Part shown: piece by piece, positions 29,215 to 35,396 of the stretch | Numbering within the stretch: the first letter of the stretch is position 1 | Layout of the letters: each line of letters starts with the position of its first letter | IMG/VR virus record: IMGVR_UViG_3300042945_001601 | Location: 1-47,362 of that record | Direction: 5' to 3' (one strand) | Length of the DNA stretch: 47,362 nt | Origin: a virus | Made by a program: the position numbers and the translations under genes | The notes under the pieces: generated by a model | What the model was told of the DNA's origin: nothing | Seen by the model: the letters and a program-made list of their open reading frames with translations, nothing else | Databases searched by the model: none

Positions 29215-29382
29215 AAAAAAAAGGCTGAGACTTGACCCCTTTAGTTGACTACTGAGAGGCAGCTATCTCCTCCTCGTGGCTCTTGGGACTTAATCAGGAT
29301 TCGGTTATGAGCTCAGACGAATCCGTATTCATTCGTACGCATCTGAAATCGTTTTAGCCAAGCCTCTGCCTTCTGATAGCTT
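29215..29382 (-). ncRNA. Candidate structured RNA between tRNA-Leu and tRNA-Ser
   Basis: 168 bases without a frame. Minus strand: AGCTATC (5') pairs with GATAGCT, and AGAGGC with GCCTCT immediately after, giving crossing helices (pseudoknot); inside, CGGATTCG/CGAATCC-like hairpin around GTCTGAGC. Ends in GGCTGAGA-type sequence followed by an eight-T tract. Not recognised as a known family. Confidence 0.45.
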
Positions 29383-29383
29383 G

Positions 29384-29465
29384 TACCCCAGGTAGGACTC
29401 GAACCTACACGCCTCGCGACAATGGTTCCTAAGACCATCCTGGCTACCGATTACAGCACTGGGGC
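29384..29465 (-). tRNA. tRNA-Leu (anticodon TAG)
   Basis: Acceptor GCCCCAG/CTGGGGT, anticodon stem ATGGT/ACCAT with loop CTTAGGA, variable arm, T loop TTCGAGT, discriminator A. Second Leu-TAG tRNA in the window. Confidence 0.92.
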
Positions 29466-29478
29466 ATTTTATTAGCTG

Positions 29479-29553
29479 TGCGCCTGCTTGGGTTCGAACC
29501 AAGGACCTACGGTTTATGAGACCGTTGCTACTGACCAGCTGAGCTACAGGCGC
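29479..29553 (-). tRNA. tRNA-Met or Ile2 (anticodon CAT)
   Basis: Acceptor GCGCCTG/CAGGCGC, D arm TAGCTCAGCTGGTCAGTAGC, anticodon stem ACGGT/ACCGT with loop CTCATAA, T loop TTCGAAC. Its 5' end overlaps the last 26 bases of the homing endonuclease gene. Confidence 0.92.
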
Positions 29554-30166
29554 TTATATTAAAAATTCCTTTTCTTATATCCTCAATTTCCTTCTTCTTA
29601 ATAACTATTATATTAGGAACCGATTTCCATTTTTCCCTATCCCTATCTCTTTCGTATCCCTTTACCTCCACATAAAAACCGATGTCGCTTAAGTAAAAAT
29701 CAGGATAGTATGTTCTTGTTCCTTCGTATTCATATTCAAATCCATCTGATTTGTTTCTGGTCCAATTAACATTATTGTCGTCACACCATTTAACAAATTC
29801 ATATTCCCATTTACTATCTAGAGTAATACCTTTATAGTCTATCCTTTTGACCCTCCCGTTTACGTTCGAGCTAGAATAAGATTCAGGATTTTCTAGAACT
29901 GCCTTTTTCATCCCGCTTCTTATTTTATTTATATGATCCTCGGATAGCTTTCTGCCAAGAGCAGACTTTTTTATTTTATCTCTAGTTTCTTCGGACATTT
30001 TTGAGCCATTGGAATATTGATTTTTCCCTTTTTTACCGACTTTACCATAGTTGGGGTTATCGGATCCAGCCCTTGTTTTCCTATTCGGATTTAACTCGCA
30101 ATAGACTTCATGATTCTTCAGTCCGTAAATATTAAATTCATTTCCACAGTATCTGCAATTGCTCAT
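29528..30166 (-). CDS. Homing endonuclease, zinc finger + NUMOD3 + Vsr-like nuclease
   Basis: 212 residues. CCHC zinc finger (Cys4, Cys7, His19, Cys23) like that of the gene at 9220; two NUMOD3-type helices (SEETRDKIKKSALGRKLSED); then a Vsr/EDxHD-like core with LDSKWEYEFVKWCDDNN, YYPDFYL (about 165) and YVEVKGYERD, giving the PD ... ExK catalytic order. The last residues are encoded by the 5' end of tRNA-Met, and a tRNA fragment lies just upstream, so the gene probably inserted into a tRNA. Confidence 0.8.
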   Translation of the reverse strand: MSNCRYCGNEFNIYGLKNHEVYCELNPNRKTRAGSDNPNYGKVGKKGKNQYSNGSKMSEETRDKIKKSALGRKLSEDHINKIRSGMKKAVLENPESYSSSNVNGRVKRIDYKGITLDSKWEYEFVKWCDDNNVNWTRNKSDGFEYEYEGTRTYYPDFYLSDIGFYVEVKGYERDRDREKWKSVPNIIVIKKKEIEDIRKGIFNISACSSAGQ

Positions 30167-30178
30167 ATTGTATATATC

Positions 30179-30202
30179 AGGTCAGTTGCTCTAACCTAAT
30201 GG
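30179..30202 (-). pseudogene. tRNA fragment upstream of the homing endonuclease
   Basis: Minus strand CCATTAGGTTAGAGCAACTG followed by ACC reproduces a Met/Ile-type D arm and the first half of an anticodon stem (compare GGTTAGAGCAACTGAC in the tRNA at 3661-3734). It breaks off there; the endonuclease ATG follows 13 bases later. Reads as the 5' half of a tRNA interrupted by the insertion. Confidence 0.55.
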
Positions 30203-30216
30203 ATAAATTCGAAATT

Positions 30217-30394
30217 TGAGGTTGAGAAGTCCTCTGTGTTGTAGAGTCATTAACTATAGATGATCATCACCCTCATACTTAACTCTCTATTTGAGAGGTC
30301 AGCATCTATAATTACTAATTCCTTTCTCAAGGGAACAACACGCAAAAGACACACCCCGGGACGCTGTTCTTATGTGTAGCGTGATGTGTACTTT
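30217..30394 (-). ncRNA. Structured RNA element I, copy b
   Basis: Same order as copy a: ACACATCACGCT ... AGCGT ... GTGTGT, then GTGTTGT, CCTT-GAGA-AAGG, a longer variable part with CTCTC-AAATA-GAGAG, ACAACAC and GAGG-ACTTCTCAA-CCTC. The two complementary loops now share seven bases (TTGAGAA/TTCTCAA). Confidence 0.6.
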
Positions 30395-30396
30395 AG

Positions 30397-30552
30397 TAGT
30401 CAGGACGGGATTCGAACCCGTATATGTACTTGAAGCCTTCCTGAATGACATTTTCTGTCAATCTACCGTCATCGTTAAAGGATTCAAACCTTTCAACTCT
30501 TGTAGTATCGGTTTTTTCTTAGTACAGCGTCTACCAATTCCGCCACCTGACT
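30397..30552 (-). tRNA. tRNA-like element, AGTCAGG family (E), about 85-base insertion in anticodon arm
   Basis: 156 nt. Acceptor AGTCAGG/CCTGACT, Leu-type D arm TGGCGGAATTGGTAGACGC and T arm ACGGG-TTCGAAT-CCCGT frame a stem TGTACT/AGTACA that takes the place of the anticodon stem. The enclosed insertion contains a second T-arm-like hairpin AAAGG-TTTGAAT-CCTTT closed by ACCG/CGGT. Too short for a group I intron. Confidence 0.5.
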
Positions 30553-30558
30553 ATGTTA

Positions 30559-30807
30559 CTATTTATTTAAGAGATCCAAGTTTGGAGTGAAACGCTCTGC
30601 CGCTTCCTTGTAGATAGACATCTGAGTCATCATCAAGTGGGCATAAACATTACCACCAACTATATCGTTAACCATTTTGCATCGTTCTCTAACAACGCCT
30701 TCTGTACGGACAAATCCTTGTGGTCCGTCTTCTTTCATTTCTCTAACCGCTTGAGCCAATTCCAAGTCAGTCATATCAGAGAATACTTTTGTTACTGCAT
30801 TTTCCAT
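30559..30807 (-). CDS. Conserved phage protein, paralogue of 11372-11602
   Basis: 82 residues: MENAVTKVFSDMTDLELAQA, MKEDGPQGFVRTEGVVR and KEAAERF, matching the gene at 11372 in order and spacing. Cassette promoter TACATTTG at 30833-30840. The pair links the AT-rich and GC-richer parts of the window to one genome. Confidence 0.82.
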   Translation of the reverse strand: MENAVTKVFSDMTDLELAQAVREMKEDGPQGFVRTEGVVRERCKMVNDIVGGNVYAHLMMTQMSIYKEAAERFTPNLDLLNK

Positions 30808-30886
30808 ATCTATTGATTTATTGGTTATGATGCAAATGTAGATTTTCTTCTCGTGATAACCCCGAAGGGTTTCAAATGTTTTTTAG

Positions 30887-30975
30887 TAGCCAGGACAGGA
30901 TTCGAACCTGTACTCCCCTTACGAGGAGCGTTGTACAGCCCCCGAAGCGGCTGTGGCACCAATTGCCTCCCGACT
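30887..30975 (-). tRNA. tRNA-like element, AGTCAGG family (F), eight-base anticodon loop
   Basis: Acceptor AGTCGGG/TCCTGGCT, D stem GGCA/TGCC, anticodon stem CAGCC/GGCTG with loop GCTTCGGG (eight bases; anticodon TCG would be Arg), class II variable arm CTCC/GGAG, T arm ACAGG-TTCGAAT-CCTGT. Confidence 0.55.
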
Positions 30976-31040
30976 GTGTTCCTCGTCTTTCCGAGGTGTC
31001 ACCCAGCCGCCAAACTAGGTATTTATATATGACGATTTTG

Positions 31041-31134
31041 TAGCCAGGACAGGATTCGAACCTGTATACTATGCTTGCGGCATTTTACGTTCATTGTACT
31101 TCTGAACAACGTCTACCAATTGCGCCACCTGACT
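31041..31134 (-). tRNA. tRNA-like element, AGTCAGG family (G), expanded anticodon loop
   Basis: Leu-type D arm, stem CGTTG/CAATG with a ten-base loop TTCAGAAGTA (CAG, Leu, follows U33 at the canonical place; three extra bases), variable arm ATGC-CGCAA-GCAT, T arm ACAGG-TTCGAAT-CCTGT, acceptor AGTCAGG/CCTGGCT. Confidence 0.55.
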
Positions 31135-31188
31135 ATGGTGGTAGGATTGCTTTTTTATAGAAGAGCTCGCCTGCCTCAGAACTTCTTT

Positions 31189-31277
31189 AAGGTTGAGAAC
31201 CTCTGTGTTGTAAGATTCGGTACAGCGGATATGATAATCTTAACACCGCAGACTCCTTTCTCAAGGGAGCAACACAT
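31189..31277 (-). ncRNA. Structured RNA element I, copy c (short form)
   Basis: TGTGTTG/CAACACA stem, inner hairpin with GAGA loop, outer hairpin AGG-TTCTCAA-CCT; loops complementary over seven bases. The variable insert itself holds crossing pairs GCGG/CCGC and TAAGATT/AATCTTA. Lacks the upstream AGCGT hairpin. Confidence 0.6.
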
Positions 31278-31280
31278 TTG

Positions 31281-31398
31281 TAGCCAGGGCAGGGATCGAA
31301 CCTGCAATAGTACCATACTTGCTTCGGATGCCTCCTAACAACGGATTCGAACCGTATCTCCCCATGCCTGAGGCGCTTTACCAATTTGCCACCTGACT
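31281..31398 (-). tRNA. tRNA-like element, AGTCAGG family (H), with internal second T arm
   Basis: 118 nt. Outer acceptor AGTCAGG/CCTGGCT, D-arm start TGGCAAATTGG and T arm GCAGG-TTCGATC-CCTGC; between them GCCTC/GAGGC encloses a full T-arm hairpin ACGG-TTCGAAT-CCGT. Same architecture as element E with different sequence. Confidence 0.5.
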
Positions 31399-31404
31399 AT
31401 TTAG

Positions 31405-31478
31405 TAGCGGGTGAGGGATTCGAACCCCCGACCTCGAGCTTATGAGGCTCGCGAGATGGCCATCTTCTCCAACCCACA
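31405..31478 (-). tRNA. Initiator-like tRNA-Met (CAT)
   Basis: Position 1-72 is a T-T mismatch (acceptor TGTGGGT/ACCCGCT), the hallmark of bacterial initiators, followed by TG-GAGA and an initiator-like D arm; anticodon stem CGAGC/GCTCG with loop CTCATAA; T loop TTCGAAT; discriminator A. Confidence 0.8.
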
Positions 31479-31483
31479 ATATA

Positions 31484-32026
31484 TTATTTTACATGCTTCC
31501 ATTTTTTACCCGTTGAGATATGTGTTATCGTTACCTTTGAAACGTTGAAAATGCTAGCTATTTTTGTATGACTGATTTTTTGCTCTAACATTTTTTTAAT
31601 CTCAATAACCTTAGATTCATCGAGCTTGCTGTTTCCATTATTTGAACCAGTTAAGCTTGTCTCTGATTCCCTTTTGTACCTAGCTGATCTGCATTTCTCT
31701 ATAGTTTCTTTGGTGTGTGTTTTGCCCTTAAATCCGTTGCTTCCCTCTCCACCTTCAGTCCCATTAACAAGATCGAACCCCCATGCTTTCAATTGACTGA
31801 TCCAGTATGATTCATAAAAAGACCACATATTATTTGGAACATAATCTATAATCTCTACGACGGGTAATTCTTTTCTTTCCAGCATTCCGTGTATCCATCT
31901 TTCTTTCCGCGTTCTTTTTTTCTTGCAGTCTTTCAGATGGCTTTTTAGGCGATCCAGCGGATCGTTTGATTTCCCGACATATTTAATACCTGATGAGTCG
32001 GATAGAGTATAGATAAATGTTTCCAT
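31484..32026 (-). CDS. GIY-YIG homing endonuclease
   Basis: 180 residues. N-terminal GIY-YIG-type nuclease: FIYTLSDSSGIKYVGKSNDP with the RLKSHL helix (Arg catalytic position) and a later Glu in YESYWISQL; NUMOD3 segment GFKGKTHTKETIEKCRSARY; C-terminal helix-turn-helix SHTKIASIFNVSKVTITHIS for DNA recognition. Sits between the initiator-like tRNA (6 bases) and tRNA-Tyr, the third homing endonuclease at a tRNA junction, and from a third family. Confidence 0.85.
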   Translation of the reverse strand: METFIYTLSDSSGIKYVGKSNDPLDRLKSHLKDCKKKRTRKERWIHGMLERKELPVVEIIDYVPNNMWSFYESYWISQLKAWGFDLVNGTEGGEGSNGFKGKTHTKETIEKCRSARYKRESETSLTGSNNGNSKLDESKVIEIKKMLEQKISHTKIASIFNVSKVTITHISTGKKWKHVK

Positions 32027-32080
32027 AATTTATATATCCGATATTGAATTCAGGTCTTAAGAGTTAACACATAAATATAG

Positions 32081-32162
32081 TGGGAGATAGTGGACTCGAA
32101 CCACTGAAGCCCGAAGGCGAGGGATTTACAGTCCCTTGCAATTGCCGCTATGCGAATCTCCC
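32081..32162 (-). tRNA. tRNA-Tyr (anticodon GTA)
   Basis: Acceptor GGGAGAT/ATCTCCC, anticodon stem/loop GGGA-CTGTAAA-TCCC, variable arm, T loop TTCGAGT, discriminator A. Second tRNA-Tyr of the window. Confidence 0.92.
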
Positions 32163-32167
32163 GATTG

Positions 32168-32241
32168 TACCCCCGACACGATTCGAACGTGTGACCTACG
32201 CATTAGAAGTGCGTTGCTCTATCCAGCTGAGCTACGGGGGC
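32168..32241 (-). tRNA. tRNA-Arg (anticodon TCT)
   Basis: Acceptor GCCCCCG/CGGGGGT, D arm TAGCTCAGCTGGATAGAGC, anticodon stem ACGCA/TGCGT with loop CTTCTAA, T loop TTCGAAT, discriminator A. Canonical; first gene of array 2 on this strand. Confidence 0.94.
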
Positions 32242-32289
32242 ATGTTTTTTCCAGTATGTCAAAGATCGGTGTGTCCTGTTTGACGTTCG

Positions 32290-32297
32290 CTAATATC
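32290..32297 (-). promoter_or_regulatory. Probable promoter of tRNA array 2 (GATATTAG)
   Basis: Minus strand GATATTAG-CG, a variant of the cassette -7 box, 48 bases upstream of tRNA-Arg. Confidence 0.5.
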
Positions 32298-32440
32298 AGG
32301 CAAATCCACGTAGAAAGACTGAAGATAGCGAATTTTTATTCACGGAAGTTATATATAGATCGAAAGCAAAGTTTTCAAGAAATTTCAGACTTTCTGAGGA
32401 TTTCTCTAAAAAAATCCATTTATGGACGCAGACCCCGATA

Positions 32441-32629
32441 GTGAAAAACAGAGCAGCTACAATAAGCCTGATTCTTGCAACATTCTTCAATCCCTTAGGG
32501 TTCGATGCCGCCTTTGCTCTTGTGACAAAATGGACCGGTTCATACTTCGTCACAGACGCAATCTTCTATGGCATATCGGTTTGCTTTTTTGGGTTATACT
32601 TCCTCTTGAAGAAGAAAGTGACTCAGTAA
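32441..32629 (+). CDS. Small phage membrane protein (FNPLGFD type)
   Basis: 62 residues with two transmembrane segments: KNRAATISLILATFFNPLGF and SYFVTDAIFYGISVCFFGLY, basic end KKK. I recall small phage proteins with an ATFFNPLG(F/Y)D segment and a matching second helix. Start is GTG at 32441; an ATG frame 21 bases upstream is in another phase and lacks the hydrophobic pattern. One of few plus-strand genes here; may act on the host membrane. Confidence 0.65.
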   Translation: MKNRAATISLILATFFNPLGFDAAFALVTKWTGSYFVTDAIFYGISVCFFGLYFLLKKKVTQ

Positions 32630-32811
32630 CGAGAATACCCGAAAAGGAATCTGAGACAATCTAGAGCTCTATAGTTCTCACACTCTTCAAAGAATACGAA
32701 GGCTTTAGCCTTACCCCTATTGTTGGCCTCCTTGAAGACAGAGGCAACTAGATCTAAGCCCCATTTATCCTCGGCCTGTGTGAATTTGCTTGGCTTCAGT
32801 GTCTCTTTCAT
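32623..32811 (-). CDS. Small basic phage protein
   Basis: 62 residues (MKETLKPSKFTQAEDKWGLD, ending LRFLFGYSRY). A second in-frame ATG lies six bases upstream at 32817, but the sequence TACATTTA overlaps it and would serve as the -7 box, favouring 32811. Convergent 7-base overlap with the plus-strand membrane gene. Confidence 0.65.
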   Translation of the reverse strand: MKETLKPSKFTQAEDKWGLDLVASVFKEANNRGKAKAFVFFEECENYRALDCLRFLFGYSRY

Positions 32812-32840
32812 TACCATAAATGTATCTATTTTTTCCGCAA

Positions 32841-32866
32841 CAAAAAAGCCGGAAAAACCGGCTTCT
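32841..32866 (-). terminator. Intrinsic terminator of 32889-33140
   Basis: Minus strand AAGCCGG-TTTTT-CCGGCTTTTTTG. Confidence 0.88.
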
Positions 32867-32888
32867 CTTAAGAATTAAACAGTAACTC

Positions 32889-33140
32889 TTAGTTTCCCAT
32901 GGACTGAATCACTCTTTGGTTAACCTTACGTCCTCTGGACATATCATAGGCTTTGTTAATGATTCTTTTGTTCATGTACATGCCAGAAAGCACTTCGCTA
33001 ACTGTGCTAGTGCCGAATCCAGTGCGTTGTGCCACGATGGTCACATCACCCATTCTGCGTCTTGCGTTAATGCTAGCAATCTTTTGCATGTAGCTCATTC
33101 TCTTATAGGAGGCTGGTCTGTTTTTTTGATTTCTCATCAT
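32889..33140 (-). CDS. Helix-turn-helix DNA-binding protein
   Basis: 83 residues from the ATG at 33140 (MMRNQKNRPASYKRMSYMQK). GDVTIVAQRTGFGTSTVSEV followed by LSGMYMNKRIINKAY is a helix-turn-helix resembling LacI/Xre types. Strongly basic. A small phage regulator is likely. It has its own terminator; no clear cassette box, the upstream reads TATAATGTTTATAT. Confidence 0.7.
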   Translation of the reverse strand: MMRNQKNRPASYKRMSYMQKIASINARRRMGDVTIVAQRTGFGTSTVSEVLSGMYMNKRIINKAYDMSRGRKVNQRVIQSMGN

Positions 33141-33177
33141 TTCTCTTGGGATTAAGTTTATATAAACATTATACCGC

Positions 33178-33203
33178 AAAAAACCCGGAAAGTTCCGGGT
33201 TAG
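33178..33203 (-). terminator. Intrinsic terminator of 33215-33493
   Basis: Minus strand AACCCGGAA-CTT-TCCGGGTTTTTTG. Confidence 0.88.
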
Positions 33204-33214
33204 TTTAATTTTGG

Positions 33215-33493
33215 TTAAAATGGAAGTTTATCTCCTTCCTCGTTCTTGGGAGGATCATTTTTAGGTGGACCTTCCCTAAGGGTTTTGGTTAGGTCTGTGG
33301 TCCCCAGCATGATGCTAACCACATCGTCTCCCTGGACTCTTAGCACCTTCTTGGCGTAAGCCCAGTGATTCTTGATCTTGTCATAAGATACGGTCTTGCC
33401 GTCTCTCGTGGTTACCGTGAGGGTTACTCCTCCTGGTTCTAAAGAAAGCTCGTTGGTTCTGCTCTCGTCATTGCATAAGAATTTATCTTTCAT
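33215..33493 (-). CDS. Small phage protein, 92 residues
   Basis: MKDKFLCNDESRTNELSLEP, beta-rich middle (GGVTLTVTTRDGKTVSYDKI), WAYAKKVLR, Pro/Glu-rich end (EGPPKNDPPKNEEG). Possibly single-stranded-DNA or protein binding; not recognised. Confidence 0.75.
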   Translation of the reverse strand: MKDKFLCNDESRTNELSLEPGGVTLTVTTRDGKTVSYDKIKNHWAYAKKVLRVQGDDVVSIMLGTTDLTKTLREGPPKNDPPKNEEGDKLPF

Positions 33494-33514
33494 AATATAA
33501 GGGTTATCTGGTTG

Positions 33515-33859
33515 TTAACGATAAGGGTCGAGATCTGGGTTAGGAATGCTGTCCCAGGCCTTCTGTCTGTTCATGCCTTGACCTCCTGCTACCTCCACCT
33601 TAGTGGCGTACTGCTTTAGTAGGTTCAGTGCCTCTAGGTATTCGCCATCCTCGAACATTTCCATGACCTCAAGACCTTCCTCTTTACCTAGTTCCACTCT
33701 GAACACAAGTGCTCTTCTGTGGGCATTGGCATTGGCTCTTAGAACCATAAATCCAATGATCTCGTTGTTCTCGTCGAAACTCTGAGTTTCGAGATTAAAC
33801 TTTCTGGCCGGAAAGAAACTTTCTAATCCGTGGCAATCTGCTATTCCTATGAATTTCAT
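33515..33859 (-). CDS. Phage protein with MKFIGIADCHG opening
   Basis: 114 residues. MKFIGIADCHGLESFFP recalls a phosphoesterase-like start (D.HG), but no second motif follows; C-terminal half helical with GQGMNRQKAWDS. Leaderless: TATATTTG at 33864-33871 ends four bases before the ATG. I have seen similar starts on phage proteins of unknown role. Confidence 0.72.
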   Translation of the reverse strand: MKFIGIADCHGLESFFPARKFNLETQSFDENNEIIGFMVLRANANAHRRALVFRVELGKEEGLEVMEMFEDGEYLEALNLLKQYATKVEVAGGQGMNRQKAWDSIPNPDLDPYR

Positions 33860-33893
33860 GATTCAAATATACTTTATTTTTCCGCAGAAAAAA

Positions 33894-34220
33894 CTAGAAT
33901 CGACTAATAGTTTCGTTCTGCATGCTCCTGTAATACAGGTAAATTTTTTCCAGGTCTTCCAGCGGAATCTTTGCGAAGCCTTCTCTTAGAGCATCAACAT
34001 GCTCTATCTCCATTCTGAAATCTCCTGTCATCCATCCTTTTTCAAGATCCGAGTATAAAGCTTCCTTCAGCTCCTTGATCTCCTCCTGCCTGGCCTTCCT
34101 CTTCGTGACCCTAAGCTCTGGTCCACCTCTCCTCTTAGTCTCTCTCCAGATCGATAGCTCCTTCTTCTTGAAGTAACTCCACTCTGACCACCAGGCCTCG
34201 AATCTCTCTCTATAGGTCAT
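33894..34220 (-). CDS. Basic helical phage protein
   Basis: 108 residues, MTYRERFEAWWSEWSYFKKK, Trp- and Lys/Arg-rich; ends DLEKIYLYYRSMQNE. Last gene of a six-gene overlapping unit (35359-33894). The ATG overlaps the stop of 34220-34426 by one base. Confidence 0.72.
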   Translation of the reverse strand: MTYRERFEAWWSEWSYFKKKELSIWRETKRRGGPELRVTKRKARQEEIKELKEALYSDLEKGWMTGDFRMEIEHVDALREGFAKIPLEDLEKIYLYYRSMQNETISRF

Positions 34221-34426
34221 TATGCTCTTCCTCCCCTTCCGGAAAAAAGTGAACTCATGTAGTCTTTAATCCTAGCGTCAAGTCCTCTATCTGATATGTC
34301 TATATTGTGCATGAGCTTAAGCTCTCTTTGGATAGCTGGTAGATCTTTTTCACCAAAGAGACCGCCGTTCTGACGGTAGTAATCAGCTATGATGTTTTGA
34401 ATTAGGTCGTTGGTTTCCTGTGCCAT
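34220..34426 (-). CDS. Small phage protein
   Basis: 68 residues, MAQETNDLIQNIIADYYRQN, with helical segments and a Gly-rich tail (SLFSGRGGRA). Overlaps its downstream neighbour by one base. Function unknown. Confidence 0.72.
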   Translation of the reverse strand: MAQETNDLIQNIIADYYRQNGGLFGEKDLPAIQRELKLMHNIDISDRGLDARIKDYMSSLFSGRGGRA

Positions 34427-34430
34427 GGGG

Positions 34431-34643
34431 TTATTGGTTTTTTTGAGGCTCTGTCGTTCGGATGAGCGAGAGCATGTTTATTATATGCATCTTTATCTCT
34501 AAGGAGTCCTCCGGGTTAAGCTTGGCACCGTCTAGCTCTCTAATGAGAGCAGTAGCCTGTAGGTAAGCTCTTCTGGCCGTGGCCTGCACCTTTGGGATGT
34601 AGACACTTTCTAATATCTGTCTTGTCTTAGGATCTTGTTGCAT
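34431..34643 (-). CDS. Small helical phage protein
   Basis: 70 residues, MQQDPKTRQILESVYIPKVQ ... LNPEDSLEIKMHIINMLSLI. All helical, basic. Same unit; four-base gap to the next gene. Function unknown. Confidence 0.72.
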   Translation of the reverse strand: MQQDPKTRQILESVYIPKVQATARRAYLQATALIRELDGAKLNPEDSLEIKMHIINMLSLIRTTEPQKNQ

Positions 34644-34650
34644 ATAGTAT

Positions 34651-34836
34651 TTATCCTCTTCCTCTATTAAGTGATTTGCTTAGACATTTGTAACAGAGCA
34701 CCGAGGTTGCCCGGTAGTCAACGTTCTCCACTGACTCCGAGCACTCCCTGCAGTCCATTTTCTTACACCCGTTCTCCCTCCGGAGTTCTGCGATGCTTTT
34801 GGTTTCTTCTGGTGTTTTCTTTTTCCTAGCGGTCAT
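34651..34836 (-). CDS. Small zinc-ribbon protein
   Basis: 61 residues: basic start MTARKKKTPEETKSIAELRR, then CKKMDCRECSE and SVLCYKCLS, four Cys in CxxC pairs plus one extra: a zinc ribbon of DksA/TraR-like or phage type. Possible transcription or DNA-binding role (inference). Overlaps 34833-35141 by four bases. Confidence 0.75.
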   Translation of the reverse strand: MTARKKKTPEETKSIAELRRENGCKKMDCRECSESVENVDYRATSVLCYKCLSKSLNRGRG

Positions 34837-35141
34837 AAGCCCATCTCTTGAATGTAGTCGTAATCTGGAGTTGTCTCGAAGCCAGGGAATTCACTCTCTA
34901 GTACCCAAGCCACCTCCTTGCACTTCTCGTACTCCTCTCTGGACTCGAATAGGGCTAGCATCTTGCGAAGTGCCTTGCGTATCTCCTCTCTGTCTTCAAA
35001 CTCCTCCGCTTCAACTCCGCTAGTTTTAATAAGTTCGTATGCTTCATAGCATGCTTCTACAAATTTCTGGATAGCCTCCTTTCTGAATTTCTCTAGGATA
35101 ACCTCAACGCCTGGACCTTCTGTTTCGAAACTCTCGCTCAT
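34833..35141 (-). CDS. Acidic helical phage protein
   Basis: 102 residues, MSESFETEGPGVEVILEKFR, Glu/Lys-rich helices with a TPDYDYIQEMGL end. Overlaps neighbours on both sides by four bases (ATGA), so it belongs to the six-gene unit. Function unknown. Confidence 0.75.
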   Translation of the reverse strand: MSESFETEGPGVEVILEKFRKEAIQKFVEACYEAYELIKTSGVEAEEFEDREEIRKALRKMLALFESREEYEKCKEVAWVLESEFPGFETTPDYDYIQEMGL

Positions 35142-35359
35142 AAATTTACAATATTAATGATCGTGACTAAGGGGGAGTCTTTTAAGTCCCTAAATAGGGT
35201 TCCACCCTCGGAGACGAACTCTAATTCGCCGGAGAAGCTTTTTGACATTTCGTGCACCTTCTCTCTGGTGATAGCGCCTCCGGCAAAATAGATCTTTCTC
35301 TTTACCTCGTCATGATTCTGTTTTGAATCTGTTTTACAAATGCATTTGATTGCTGCCAT
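35138..35359 (-). CDS. Small phage protein, first gene of six-gene unit
   Basis: 73 residues, MAAIKCICKTDSKQNHDEVK; an alternating charged pattern, then VTIINIVNL. ATG at 35359; -7-like TATAATAAG precedes. It starts the translationally coupled series down to 33894. Function unknown. Confidence 0.72.
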   Translation of the reverse strand: MAAIKCICKTDSKQNHDEVKRKIYFAGGAITREKVHEMSKSFSGELEFVSEGGTLFRDLKDSPLVTIINIVNL

Positions 35360-35396
35360 ATCTTATTATAGTGCAGATTGGTGTTTTTCTTTCGAC

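Noticed and set aside
30397-30552. Group I intron or tmRNA at the interrupted tRNA-like element E
   Set aside because: The insertion is only about 85 bases, lacks the group I core, and there is no tag-coding frame or tmRNA-like 5' end.
32296-32553. Minus-strand 85-codon frame opposite the plus-strand membrane gene
   Set aside because: The plus-strand GTG frame has a clear two-helix pattern and a familiar FNPLGFD motif; the antisense frame does not.
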